DNA of 53,206 nt from Buttiauxella noackiae ATCC 51607 (GTDB lineage Bacteria > Pseudomonadota > Gammaproteobacteria > Enterobacterales > Enterobacteriaceae), in the NCBI RefSeq assembly GCF_001654865.1, contig NZ_LXEO01000021.1, positions 1 to 53,206 of the forward strand. The letters are read 5' to 3'. The notes beneath the pieces were generated by a model. The model had not been told where the DNA came from. It made no database searches and saw only the letters and a program-made list of their open reading frames with translations. This document shows, piece after piece, positions 1 to 8,324 of the stretch (within the stretch, counting starts at the first letter, position 1; every line of letters begins with the position of its first letter). The translations under genes and the position numbers were made by a program.

Positions 1-7
1 CGGCATT

Positions 8-28
8 GCCCCGTACGGGGCTTTTTTG
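8..28 (+). terminator. Rho-independent terminator of a gene left of the window
   Basis: A perfect GC-rich palindrome (GCCCCGTACGGGGC, 8-21) is followed directly by six T on the plus strand. No T run follows on the minus strand, so it should end a plus-strand transcript that starts outside the window. Confidence 0.75.
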
Positions 29-78
29 TTATTGTCGATCCGAAAATGAAAACTCACTTCCGGATTTTTACTTATTGG

Positions 79-1080
79 CTAAACCTGGATTTCAAAGGGG
101 AACTTCATTCCCCATTCTTTACGCATATTATCCATAATTTTTAATACGGCGATTGTGTCTTTCGGTTTCATTATGTCACTTGCCGTTTTCCCCTGACGAA
201 TACAATCGTTGGAATGCCTTAATTGATACTCAAAGCCATCAAAATCAAACGGGAAGTTATACTCTTTTTTATTTTCATTCTGGTAAACAGTAAAACCATT
301 TGCAGCATGCGGCGTATCTATAACAATGTAGCCATTTTTACATTGAATAACCGCTTGCTGGCGTGATAATGCTTCTACTGATGAGCTTAGCAAAGCAACT
401 TGCTCACTTTCATACTGCATATAATAGAAACTTGACAGATCAACTCCACCGTCAGATAACACGGCGTTAGAGACTACTTTTTGAGGTTCATAGCCCAACA
501 ACATGCAGGTAATACCAATAACGTAAATCCCCACATCATAAAGTGCACCACCCGCAAGCGCAGGGTTTATTTTACGATCACTCCTGCTACCTGGCGGATT
601 GATACCAAAATCTGCGGCTATATTAACCACATCACCCAGTTGACCGCCGTTTAAAATTTTAAGTATTTCAGTATATGCCGGTAAGAATTTCGTCCAGAAC
701 GCTTCCATAATAAACAAGCCATTATCAGATGCTTGTTTAAATAGATGCTCAGCCTGCTTTACATCGATAGTGAAGCTTTTTTCACATAAAACGTGTTTGT
801 TATTTTTTAAGCACAGTAAGCTATTTTCGTAATGTGAATTGTGTGGCGTTGCGATATACACTGCATCTATATCAGCACTCTGCGCCAGTTCCTGATAACT
901 GCCAAATGCCTTCTTCGCACCATATTGCGTAGCAAAATCTTCTGCTTTTTCAATGGAGCGTGATGCCACACCAACAAATTCACACTCATCTGACAAATAT
1001 CCCAACGTGCCTGCGAATTTTTTAGCGATCGTTCCCGTACCAATGATGCCCCAACGAATTTTTTTCATATTAATTACCAT
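79..1080 (-). CDS. Gfo/Idh/MocA family NAD(P)-dependent oxidoreductase
   Basis: Predicted cytosolic dehydrogenase of 333 aa acting on a sugar, polyol or related compound; the substrate cannot be read from sequence. The N-terminal Rossmann motif GIIGTGTIAKKF is at about residues 11-22, followed by the family's HNSHY and CEKS stretches. The usual EKP signature reads EKS here, as in some subfamilies. The C-terminal half fits the family's alpha/beta substrate domain. Two ATG starts are possible, at 1080 and 1068; the second gives the common MKKIRWGIIG N-terminus, and neither has a strong ribosome binding site. It is a single gene, divergent from the pseudouridine synthase. The family call is firm, the function unknown. 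Confidence 0.85.
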   Translation of the reverse strand: MVINMKKIRWGIIGTGTIAKKFAGTLGYLSDECEFVGVASRSIEKAEDFATQYGAKKAFGSYQELAQSADIDAVYIATPHNSHYENSLLCLKNNKHVLCEKSFTIDVKQAEHLFKQASDNGLFIMEAFWTKFLPAYTEILKILNGGQLGDVVNIAADFGINPPGSRSDRKINPALAGGALYDVGIYVIGITCMLLGYEPQKVVSNAVLSDGGVDLSSFYYMQYESEQVALLSSSVEALSRQQAVIQCKNGYIVIDTPHAANGFTVYQNENKKEYNFPFDFDGFEYQLRHSNDCIRQGKTASDIMKPKDTIAVLKIMDNMRKEWGMKFPFEIQV

Positions 1081-1318
1081 TCACTATTTTAATTTGATAA
1101 ATAACCCTACATTCCAAACTAACGCTGAAACACCTTAATTTCAATGAGTTATTCTCAAATAGAAACCACCAGGTCCGATCAGAGTTCATATCTACTACAC
1201 GCTAACGGTTCATATTCTTATTCAGTCATGCGCTTGAAATATCAGTCAATGGGGCCAGATTCGCCAGTCGATTTAAAATTCGTTATTATCCGCTCCCACT
1301 CACCCTCCAGGCAGCCTG

Positions 1319-2017
1319 ATGTCTACGATTATCGATACCTTTATTGCTCCGCCCTGCCATGACAAGGTAGAGATACTCTATCAGGATGAGCACCTGGTGC
1401 TTATCAACAAACCCTCCGGGCTGCTCAGCCTCTCAGGGAAAAACCCGCAAAATCTCGATTCGGTGCATCATCGATTAGTTAAGACATTTCCCGGCTGCAC
1501 TTTGGTCCACCGCCTGGATTTCGGTACTTCCGGGCTGATGGTGATTGCCCGTAATAAGGCTATTAATGCAGCCCTTTGCCAGCAATTCAGCCAGCGCGCG
1601 GTGACCAAAGTATACAGCGCACTGCTCTGCGGGCACCTGGACAACAACGAAGGGGTGATAGATGCACCGATTGCCAAAGACCCGGCGCTTTTCCCGCTGA
1701 TGTCGATTTGCGCAATCAACGGCAAACCTGCACGCTCTGGCTATCGTGTTATTGAACGCTTTTATCACGAACTGGAGAACGGGACGTTACTGCCATTAAC
1801 ACGAGTTGAACTAACCCCGGAAACAGGACGTACTCATCAACTGCGCATCCATTGCCAGCAGTTAGGCAACCCTATTTTGGGCTGTGACCTATATGGCGGT
1901 TTACTGCTGCCGGGCACCGAACAAACTCCCCGTCTGATGCTGCATGCCAGCGAGCTGCATTTTGTTCATCCGGCTAGTGGGGAGTGGATTAGAGCGCGCA
2001 ATGAGAGTTTATTTTGA
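1319..2017 (+). CDS. RluA-family RNA pseudouridine synthase
   Basis: Cytosolic enzyme that isomerises specific uridines in rRNA or tRNA to pseudouridine. The catalytic motif HRLDFGTSGL is at about residues 64-73, with the aspartate as nucleophile, and the later motif GRTHQLRIH is also present. At 232 aa it is a short form without an N-terminal S4 domain, like RluA or TruC. The ATG at 1319 is preceded by a weak purine-rich site. The RNA target cannot be assigned; it differs from E. coli RluA in the residues after HRLD. The 240 bp before it carry no gene I can support. Confidence 0.85.
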   Translation: MSTIIDTFIAPPCHDKVEILYQDEHLVLINKPSGLLSLSGKNPQNLDSVHHRLVKTFPGCTLVHRLDFGTSGLMVIARNKAINAALCQQFSQRAVTKVYSALLCGHLDNNEGVIDAPIAKDPALFPLMSICAINGKPARSGYRVIERFYHELENGTLLPLTRVELTPETGRTHQLRIHCQQLGNPILGCDLYGGLLLPGTEQTPRLMLHASELHFVHPASGEWIRARNESLF

Positions 2018-2230
2018 GGAGAGGTTGATGCTACTCAAGTTGGATTAGTGTCTGCTGTGAGCGAGGAGCGGGTACAGTGACATGCGAAGGCTCGCATTGA
2101 AATCATTGCCAATAACTCTGTATGGTAATTGAGGGTGAGGTAATTAACATCAGTGTTGTGAATTTGCTTTTTACTAACTATAAAAAAGCAATATAACTAA
2201 CTTAATGAACTCCTTATTCAGGAAATTGTT

Positions 2231-2767
2231 TTGCAACTACAATCCTCCAGACTGAATCTTCGTCCCGTAACTGCATCAGACTTAGATGACCTTTTCAGAA
2301 TTTATGGCGACCCGGCTACGAACACGTTTAATCCCACAGGGCCATACCCTGACATACGGCATGCACAAACTGTTTTAGCTCGCTGGATCAGCCACTGGGA
2401 AACTCACCGCTTTGGAAACTGGGCAATCTCTTTGCAGGATAGTCCTGAAAGAATCATTGGTTTTGGGGGGCTGAGCATCAGCAGTTATGCAGATATCTTA
2501 ATCTATAACTTAGGATATCGTTTCGCCACAGAAGCATGGGGAAAAGGCCTGGCGACAGAGTTTTCGAAGAACTCTGTCAGATATGGATTTGTTGAGTTAA
2601 AGCTGACTGAGATATCTGCCGTAGTAAGAGGAAACCACCTGGCATCGCAGAAAGTTCTTCGAAAAGCCGGGTTACAATACTTAAGAGAGATTCATGATGT
2701 GAAAGACGCTCCGCCTAGCCTGCTCTTTTCTCTCACACACAGCGAATGGCTTAGAAAGTCAATATGA
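2231..2767 (+). CDS. GNAT family N-acetyltransferase (RimJ/RimL type)
   Basis: Acetyl-CoA-dependent acetyltransferase, 178 aa, of the Acetyltransf_3 group that includes ribosomal protein N-acetyltransferases and many small-molecule acetylating enzymes. It starts SSRLNLRPVTASDLDDLF, typical of the group, and carries the acetyl-CoA loop GYRFATEAWGKGLATE at about residues 97-112 and the SQKVLRKAGL helix near 139-148. The start is TTG at 2231, supported by AGGAA seven bases upstream. It stands alone between unrelated genes, so the substrate is unknown. Confidence 0.85.
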   Translation: MQLQSSRLNLRPVTASDLDDLFRIYGDPATNTFNPTGPYPDIRHAQTVLARWISHWETHRFGNWAISLQDSPERIIGFGGLSISSYADILIYNLGYRFATEAWGKGLATEFSKNSVRYGFVELKLTEISAVVRGNHLASQKVLRKAGLQYLREIHDVKDAPPSLLFSLTHSEWLRKSI

Positions 2768-2834
2768 GCATATATAATCTAACTCACAGATAGCTGAAAT
2801 GAAGTAAATGAAACGCTTACGGCACTATGGAAAA

Positions 2835-3260
2835 TTAGTTGTTCTGATACAAATCCCAGCGATTTCCGTAGAGATCCTCAAATACAACCACCGTTCCGTA
2901 CTCTTCCTCACGTGGCTCCTCGCAAAATTTAACGCCTGCGGCCTTCATAGCTTCATAATCGCGCCAAAAATCGTCGGTCTGAAGGAAAAGGAATACCCGC
3001 CCGCCACACTGATTACCGATAAAGGTTTTCTGCGTATCGTTTGAGGCGCAAGCCAGAAGAAGATTACAATCACTTTCCGGGTTAGGCGTCAAAACCACCC
3101 AGCGCTTGCCAGGTTGAGGCGTGTCTTCAACAAGCGTAAACCCGAGGTTGCTTGTGTAATATTGAATCGCTCGATCATAGTCGTCGACGACAATAGCCAC
3201 ATACCCCATGCATCTTTTCTGCGTTCTCAAAATCAACACCATCCGTTTTGGGAGCTGCAA
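2835..3260 (-). CDS. VOC family protein (glyoxalase/bleomycin resistance fold)
   Basis: Small protein with the paired beta-alpha-beta-beta-beta vicinal-oxygen-chelate fold. The opening MGYVAIVVDDYDRAIQYY and the closing VFEDLYGNRWDLYQ are hallmark stretches of the superfamily. The family includes isomerases, dioxygenases and drug-binding proteins; nothing here picks one. The start is uncertain. The longest frame begins at 3260, a TTG at 3230 is possible, and the ATG at 3209 gives the usual family N-terminus of about 124 residues. There is no clear operon partner. Confidence 0.8.
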   Translation of the reverse strand: MQLPKRMVLILRTQKRCMGYVAIVVDDYDRAIQYYTSNLGFTLVEDTPQPGKRWVVLTPNPESDCNLLLACASNDTQKTFIGNQCGGRVFLFLQTDDFWRDYEAMKAAGVKFCEEPREEEYGTVVVFEDLYGNRWDLYQNN

Positions 3261-3390
3261 TTCACTCGTATCACCATATCATTCGCTAGTAATGTCCGCT
3301 ACTGGCACTAACCAACCCACAGGTTGAGCTCTGTCTGAAATGAGCTTTGCCACACTGTTTCGTTATAGTATTCCACTGCCAGCACCACTT

Positions 3391-4437
3391 TTAACGCTGT
3401 TTTCGTTCGTGATCAATAAGCCATTCTTTGCGCGCAATGCCACCGCCGTAGCCAGTCATTGCACCATCTTTACTGATAACTCTGTGGCATGGAATGACAA
3501 TGGCTATTCGGTTTGCTCCATTTGCTGCGGCCACCGCGCGTGCTGCATTGGTATTTCCAATCTGCTCAGCAAGCGCTTGGTAGTGCGATGTTTGACCATA
3601 AGAAACCGCACGTAGCTCTTGCCAGACAGAACGTTGAAAATCACTACCGGGGGCATCGAGGAGTAGATCAAATTGTTGGCGAGTTCCAGAAAAATACTCA
3701 CTAATCTCTTTTTCTGCCTGACGCGTATGACTATTTTCCCCTGATATTATTCGCGCTTTAAGCAAACGTTGAAGATCGCTAAATTCAGTCTCCAGCATCC
3801 GACGGTCAGTAAATTCCAGCAGGCAAACTCCACGTTCAGTGGCACAGACAAACATGGGACCGAGCGGTGTGGTAAAACGGTGGATCATAATAACCTGACC
3901 CTGTTGAGTTGGAGCAACACCCGTGACCCGTTTATAGGTATAACCAAAACCGCTCAATGATTCGTAGCCGTTATCCAAAGCAACATCAGTGGCCGTTCGC
4001 CCACCTTGTAGCTCCTGAAGCGCGATATTTACTCGTTGCATTCTTTGAAATGCATGGAAGGTAATTCCGTGATTTTGTAGAAACCAGCGCCGTACCCGCT
4101 CCGGGCTGATACCATGTTTCCGTAATTCTGCATCATTTATTCTTGTTTTAGGATTAGCGCGCACCAGTTCAAGCGCTTTTTCGATTAACAACGGTGCGCT
4201 GTGCGCATTTTCCGTGGGTCGGCACACTTTGCAAGGGCGAAATCCTGCATTCAGAGCAGTTTTAAAATCTTTGTAAAACTCGACATTTTCACGTTTCGGT
4301 TTCCGTGCCCGACATACCGATATACAAAATACTCCTGTTGTTTTGACACCAACAAAAAACACCCCTGTATACTCTGAAGCGCGCTCAAGTAATGCCTGAT
4401 ACCAGACATCGCACTGTTCATTATCGAGAACTTTCAT
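3391..4437 (-). CDS. ada: Bifunctional DNA alkylation repair regulator / O6-methylguanine-DNA methyltransferase (Ada)
   Basis: Repairs methylphosphotriesters and O6-methylguanine by suicide transfer to its own cysteines and, once methylated, activates alkylation-response genes. The N-terminal zinc site has all four cysteines at the E. coli positions (38, 42, 69, 72), although the RPSC around the first pair reads ISVC. An AraC-type helix-turn-helix follows, then the methyltransferase domain with PCHR at Cys317. I chose the ATG at 4437 (348 aa) because GCAGGAG lies nine bases upstream; a longer TTG frame exists. The start lies inside the last codons of the upstream PEP-mutase-family gene, so translation is probably coupled. 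Confidence 0.92.
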   Translation of the reverse strand: MKVLDNEQCDVWYQALLERASEYTGVFFVGVKTTGVFCISVCRARKPKRENVEFYKDFKTALNAGFRPCKVCRPTENAHSAPLLIEKALELVRANPKTRINDAELRKHGISPERVRRWFLQNHGITFHAFQRMQRVNIALQELQGGRTATDVALDNGYESLSGFGYTYKRVTGVAPTQQGQVIMIHRFTTPLGPMFVCATERGVCLLEFTDRRMLETEFSDLQRLLKARIISGENSHTRQAEKEISEYFSGTRQQFDLLLDAPGSDFQRSVWQELRAVSYGQTSHYQALAEQIGNTNAARAVAAANGANRIAIVIPCHRVISKDGAMTGYGGGIARKEWLIDHERKQR

Positions 4438-5197
4438 CAACAAAAACTCCTGCAAAGGACTGTTGTGAATGGATAATTTGCATTAAATCTTTAAGCTTCG
4501 ATTGAATGGCTGAGTGAACGAAATTACCCATAGAAATGCGACTTACACCTAGTGTTTCCAGCATCTCGAACGTGGGGAGATTTGGCATACACATTACGTT
4601 TAATGGCAGATTGAGCTCTTTGGTAATGGTTTCAATATCTTTTTCTGACGTGAGGCATGGAACAAAAAGCCCGTCTGCACCCGCAGCTTCATAAAGTCGG
4701 CCGCGTAACAGCGTTTCTTGCAAAGCCTGCTCATGATTAAGCAGGTATGTATCAGTACGGATATTAAGAAATAATTGATAATGCTCTACATTCAACATCT
4801 TGCGAATCTTTTTTAGTTTACTGGCAAATGCTGGGGCATCATCAAGTTGCCTGACACCGTTAACAACTCTGCTGTCCTCAAGGTTTATACCAACCACGCC
4901 AAGTTGTACGAGGCGTTTAAGATGAGTCGTAATCTCTTCAGCTGTATAACCAAATCCTGCTTCTACATCAACACTTAATGGCAGGTTACTGACGGATTTG
5001 ATGCGAGTGACGAAATAGAGCAATTCGTCAAAAGACATGGCTTCTCCGTCTTCGTAACCTAACGTAGCGGCAATCGCTGCACTGGAAGTACCAAGGGCCT
5101 GATAACCCGCCTGCTGCGCCGCAATCGCACTTCCAGCATCCCAGACATTCGCGATCAGTAGCGGTTTGTTTTGATTATGAAGCTCAATGAAGTTCAT
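4421..5197 (-). CDS. Isocitrate lyase / PEP phosphonomutase family protein
   Basis: 258 aa TIM-barrel protein of the ICL/PEP-mutase superfamily, which cleaves or rearranges C-C or C-P bonds of 2-oxo acids with magnesium. Visible motifs are ANVWDAGSA at about residues 16-24, LPLSVDVEAGFGYT near 72-85 and NLEDS, the acidic metal-binding residues of the family. The catalytic KKCGH loop of true isocitrate lyases is absent, so it is more likely an oxaloacetate-decarboxylase-like or uncharacterised member. The ATG at 5197 has the strong site AAAGGAGA. Its 3' end overlaps the ada start by 17 bases, forming a two-gene unit. Confidence 0.85.
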   Translation of the reverse strand: MNFIELHNQNKPLLIANVWDAGSAIAAQQAGYQALGTSSAAIAATLGYEDGEAMSFDELLYFVTRIKSVSNLPLSVDVEAGFGYTAEEITTHLKRLVQLGVVGINLEDSRVVNGVRQLDDAPAFASKLKKIRKMLNVEHYQLFLNIRTDTYLLNHEQALQETLLRGRLYEAAGADGLFVPCLTSEKDIETITKELNLPLNVMCMPNLPTFEMLETLGVSRISMGNFVHSAIQSKLKDLMQIIHSQQSFAGVFVDESSR

Positions 5198-5217
5198 GAT
5201 TATCTCCTTTTAGAATG

Positions 5218-5521
5218 AAGATAAATCTAGAACATCCGACGAAACCCTCACAACCGAAAATCGGACGACCATTTTTTGTTGACCATATATGGACGCCCCG
5301 GGTGCTGCAAGTCCTGATTCGATACGGTTTGTGACCATATATCCGGCGTCGTTAGTAGGTTCAATGACCTGCGCCATGATGTTATCCGAGCCCTGTTTCC
5401 TTATCACTACACCGGTATTTGATTACACAGGTCAACTTCAGGCTGTTACAGGGACGGTAGCCGTTTTCTCATCAGTGCCTGCAAACTCAGAGAGACATAT
5501 TTTCTTCAACACTCCATTACG
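5218..5521. other. Gene-free stretch with repeated TGACCATATAT motif
   Basis: I see no supportable gene. The sequence TGACCATATAT occurs twice about 50 bp apart (near 5280 and 5331), the first copy inside the palindrome CCATATATGG. A short minus-strand frame across 5210-5407 has no recognisable homology. The stretch lies between the start of the PEP-mutase-family gene and a transposase remnant, so it may hold that gene's promoter or debris of the mobile element. Confidence 0.35.
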
Positions 5522-5650
5522 TTAACTCACAGCAAAAGCCTTATTCATATTAAAATCAACACTATCGGTCAGTAAGCTCCAGATTATCCTTGTCAGTTTA
5601 TTCGCCAACGCTACGGTGGTTTTCAGAAACCCACGCCGGGCCTCAAGTTT
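5522..5650 (-). mobile_element. Remnant of an IS110/IS1111-family transposase, C-terminal end
   Basis: The minus-strand frame ending at 5522 reads EARRGFLKTTVALANKLTRI and continues IWSLLTDSVDF. This resembles the C-terminal stretch of IS110/IS1111 transposases, where RG.nKA.VALANK.ARi.WAlL is well conserved. The catalytic N-terminal domain and the rest of the C-terminal domain are missing, because an unrelated gene starts at 5728 on the other strand. I infer an inactive fragment left by deletion. The match is a short motif seen by eye, so confidence is moderate. Confidence 0.55.
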
Positions 5651-5727
5651 TTTCTGCAACTGAATAAAGTTTTCAATTTTCTGGCCGTTACTTATTCTAT
5701 AGGCAGGAGGTTTCAGGAGGAGGGACA

Positions 5728-6225
5728 ATGGCATTTACCGTTGGTGAAAACTATGCATTCAGGGACATACAGAAGCGTTATAAATCGCTGAAACCAGGCG
5801 AAAAGGGACTGTCGCAGGGCGGTTTTTTGAATCCCTCGCGTGGCAATTCCTCTACGTCAATTCGCGCCATCTTTGCGCGCAGAGAGGTCAATGGCCCCCT
5901 TGATAATCTGTTGTTCATTTCTGGCGATAATGCGTACCGAAACTACTTTAACCGTCTTGGGAAAGTGCAAAAGGAATGGAGTCCATTCCTCTATTTTAAA
6001 GAAAAGAATGGCGAGTGGTCTTATATGGGACACAGTAAGGTGGATCGTTTACTGGAGCCCGGATCAGAAGAATTAACCCTCTTGCTTGACGAAATGGGCT
6101 GCACGCTGGAAAAGGTTGGCGAGGCGGATGGCAAACCATTGTGGCAGCTTTCCGCATTTGGATGGCAAGGTTTTAACAGGCCACGTAAACTGGAATTTAT
6201 TGCGGTCTTACAGCAGGATGTGTAG
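5728..6225 (+). CDS. Hypothetical protein, possible SRA/ScoMcrA-like DNA-binding domain
   Basis: I do not firmly recognise this 165 aa protein. It opens FTVGENYAFRDIQKRYKS, followed by a GGFLNPS stretch, LLFISGDNAYRNYF, a YFKEKNGEWSYMGH strand pair and a closing LWQLSAFGWQGFNRPRKLEF. That order (glycine-rich beta strands, an early YxxRDI motif, paired tryptophans) resembles the N-terminal domains of modified-DNA-binding restriction proteins, but this is only an impression. No nuclease motif such as HNH or PD-(D/E)xK follows, so it could be a lone binding domain or a cut-down enzyme. The ATG has an excellent GGAGGAGGGA site. It abuts a transposase remnant, which suggests acquisition. Confidence 0.6.
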   Translation: MAFTVGENYAFRDIQKRYKSLKPGEKGLSQGGFLNPSRGNSSTSIRAIFARREVNGPLDNLLFISGDNAYRNYFNRLGKVQKEWSPFLYFKEKNGEWSYMGHSKVDRLLEPGSEELTLLLDEMGCTLEKVGEADGKPLWQLSAFGWQGFNRPRKLEFIAVLQQDV

Positions 6226-6416
6226 CTAAAAAATAGTTGATGGTCTGTCTTTGTCATCAGATGTGGTTGGGGGACGTTCAGTGCGGACATTCCCGGCATG
6301 CGATATCAAGAAGATACATCACCGTTGTTCGTCGCTTGACGCAACGTCGCTATAACGAGAGGGAGCATGTTCAGTCGTAATATCGGTAATCTGATTTCAG
6401 GGATATTTGCAACGGA

Positions 6417-6713
6417 TCAACCTAATGGACAATCTTTGGCCTCAAAAAAAGAGGTTCCGATGCAGAAAAAACCTACGGCCCCTAAAATCCACAGACGTGC
6501 CGGTAATGTGTCCGACAGCACACCGTTTTCCCAGGACAGGCCTGCGGCAAGCAGCAAACCGTTGCGGCTGAAATCACTCAGCTCCTCGAGGCTACTTGCG
6601 CAGGCCTGACCGGTCACCGCACCTGCATCCCGCAGTGTTTCAAAAGCCGCAAGCTCAATAGCACGTAGCATGCCTAAGTGTTCAGGCTGTGCGGGGCCGA
6701 TAGTGAAATCCAT
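6417..6713 (-). pseudogene. Decayed GNAT acetyltransferase (N-terminal part only)
   Basis: The first 58 or so residues (start DFTIGPAQPEHLGMLRAIE, then a helix with SSLEELSDFSRNGLLLAA) are a typical start of a small GNAT acetyltransferase. The frame then runs into sequence unlike the family and stops at 98 aa, without the acetyl-CoA binding Q/RxxGxG/A motif. Another frame of the same stretch looks more family-like (GHITGTSVDF), so I infer one or more frameshifts followed by a deletion. The ATG at 6713 keeps a GGAG site. It lies 55 bp downstream of the SnoaL-like gene on the same strand. Confidence 0.5.
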
Positions 6714-6768
6714 GACTTAATTCTCCATGTTTCTGACGAGACTACCCGCTGCATGTCCGGCAACGATT

Positions 6769-7173
6769 TTAAGCATTATCAGCGTCCAAAAGAGACGTGC
6801 CGTAAGAATTGTCGATGGTGCAAAGCCAGCGACCATCGCGTTCCTGCCGAAATACATAAGTTGCGCGACGTGTGGTTTCAACTGTTCCGCTATGACCATC
6901 GGGGAAACGAAGCACCGTTTCCATAATAACGAGAGCGTTGTCGCCACCTTCTATGACCTGCATCTCCCCCTGTTCCACCATTAGCTGCCCCTGAAAATAA
7001 TCAGAGATGGCAATAAAGGCTTTGCGGATATTATCTTTACCTTTGACGATCATTCCTGGCTTAACCACCAGAGCAGCGTCTTCGGAATAGTTTTCCATCA
7101 GAGCGTCATAATCTTTAGCGGTGATAGCTCTATCGCAGGATTCAATGATCTGACGTAGCGGATGTGAGTGCAT
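6769..7173 (-). CDS. SnoaL-like / nuclear transport factor 2 fold protein
   Basis: 134 aa cone-shaped alpha+beta barrel protein of the SnoaL/DUF4440 type, a fold used by small isomerases, hydrolases and ligand-binding proteins. Characteristic parts are the first helix, ALMENYSEDAALVVKPG, then GKDNIRKAF and a C-terminal strand pair ending RDGRWLCTIDNSYGTSLL. No catalytic role can be read. The ATG at 7173 has an AAGGTAA site. It lies 53 bp downstream of fosA on the same strand and may share its transcript. Confidence 0.8.
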   Translation of the reverse strand: MHSHPLRQIIESCDRAITAKDYDALMENYSEDAALVVKPGMIVKGKDNIRKAFIAISDYFQGQLMVEQGEMQVIEGGDNALVIMETVLRFPDGHSGTVETTRRATYVFRQERDGRWLCTIDNSYGTSLLDADNA

Positions 7174-7226
7174 AAATATTACCTTTATTAAGCGGCCAAC
7201 CCGTTGTCGCCAACGAATATACGAAT

Positions 7227-7625
7227 CTAGAACAGCACCATTTTTTCATAAGGATGCTTCATACAGGCACTGAGTCGGCTATCCAAATCGCCATCATGAA
7301 TTTCCAGCTTATGCCCATCAGGATCCAGGAAATAGATAGATTTGCCTTCGCTCTTATTTGTTTTCCACTCTGTCACGCCCGATGATTTCAGGTGAGCAGC
7401 AAACGCATCAAAGTCTTCGCTGCGGATGCTGAAGGCGTAGTGAGTGTAATCTTCATGCGAAGCAATAACGTCAGCAGAAAGACACAGCCACAGATTCCCA
7501 AGGTAAAGGTAAGCCCCAGTGGCCCATCTGGCCTTAGGTGTAAAGCCAAGCGTGTGGACGTAAAAATCAAAACTTCTTGAAATATCACTGACTGCTATGG
7601 TTATGTGATTCAATCCACTTAGCAT
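7227..7625 (-). CDS. fosA: Fosfomycin resistance glutathione transferase FosA
   Basis: Adds glutathione to fosfomycin using Mn2+ and K+, inactivating the drug in the cytosol. The protein begins MLSGLNHITIAVSDISRSFD, and the three expected metal ligands are present: His7, His62 (in DYTHYAF) and Glu108 (in GHKLEIH). The potassium-loop stretch NKSEGKS is at about residues 90-96. Length is 132 aa, close to chromosomal and plasmid FosA. I chose the ATG at 7625 because it gives the canonical N-terminus and follows AAAAGGC; the frame is open 13 codons further. Whether it gives clinical-level resistance cannot be judged from sequence. Confidence 0.93.
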   Translation of the reverse strand: MLSGLNHITIAVSDISRSFDFYVHTLGFTPKARWATGAYLYLGNLWLCLSADVIASHEDYTHYAFSIRSEDFDAFAAHLKSSGVTEWKTNKSEGKSIYFLDPDGHKLEIHDGDLDSRLSACMKHPYEKMVLF

Positions 7626-7695
7626 GCGAAGCCTTTTCTGCAAGATGTGGGCGGTTATGAGCAAAAAGCATACACGTTTAAACAGGAGAAAAGCG

Positions 7696-8040
7696 ATGAT
7701 TTCAAAGGATAATGCAGAGCATTATATCTGGGGTGACAATTGTGACGGTTGGTATCTGTTAAACCGAACGGACATGTTGATTATTCATGAAAAGATGCCT
7801 TCCGGCACTTGCGAAAAACGACATTTTCACTCCGTTTCCAGACAGTTTTTCTTTGTTCTTCAGGGTGTCCTGACGATGGAACTTGAAGGTAATAAACATG
7901 AAATCAAGGCCCACCAGGGATTAGAAATTCCGCCGGGGATAAAGCATCAAGCCAGAAACGACGGACAATCTTCCGTAGAATTTATTGTAATCTCTCACCC
8001 GACAACACGAGGCGATCGTTCAGATATTCCATCCTCATGA
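7696..8040 (+). CDS. Cupin domain protein
   Basis: 114 aa single-domain cupin. The first cupin motif is present as CEKRHFHSVSRQFFFVLQG, giving two metal-binding histidines, but the glutamate usual in this motif is replaced (Gln or Arg in its place). The second motif GLEIPPGIKHQARN supplies the third histidine. Members bind a metal and act as isomerases, dioxygenases or sensors; the role here is unknown. The ATG at 7696 follows AGGAGA; an open frame to 7624 lacks such a site. It is divergent from fosA with about 70 bp between starts, so the two may share a control region. Confidence 0.8.
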   Translation: MISKDNAEHYIWGDNCDGWYLLNRTDMLIIHEKMPSGTCEKRHFHSVSRQFFFVLQGVLTMELEGNKHEIKAHQGLEIPPGIKHQARNDGQSSVEFIVISHPTTRGDRSDIPSS

Positions 8041-8324
8041 CGACAGTTCCGCTTCTGGCACGGAGTCGCCAGCGAACGATCTTAGAGCAGATCTGAGCGA
8101 AAGTCAGATATTCCATGACATTTTATTGATAGGAAAATACTTGTTGATTGCACAATCTACTTTTATTATCTGATATATTAAATATTATACCCCCTTCCCT
8201 CCTGTATAAGGATGCGCTACTCTCGAAATGAGTTCGCTACTATAACGGTTGTGGCCATATATTTTTTCAATTCATAAAAACTTAGGCTAGCATCTGATAT
8301 ATAATTTATAAACAAAGGTTAAAA

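Noticed and set aside
1144-1362. 72 aa plus-strand frame before the pseudouridine synthase
   Set aside because: No ribosome site and no homology; overlaps the start of a clear gene.
5210-5407. 65 aa minus-strand frame before the PEP-mutase-family gene
   Set aside because: No good ribosome site, no recognised motif, and it overlaps the likely promoter region; kept only as part of a gene-free stretch.
5289-5525. 78 aa plus-strand frame
   Set aside because: Overlaps the repeat motifs, lacks a ribosome site and shows no family resemblance.
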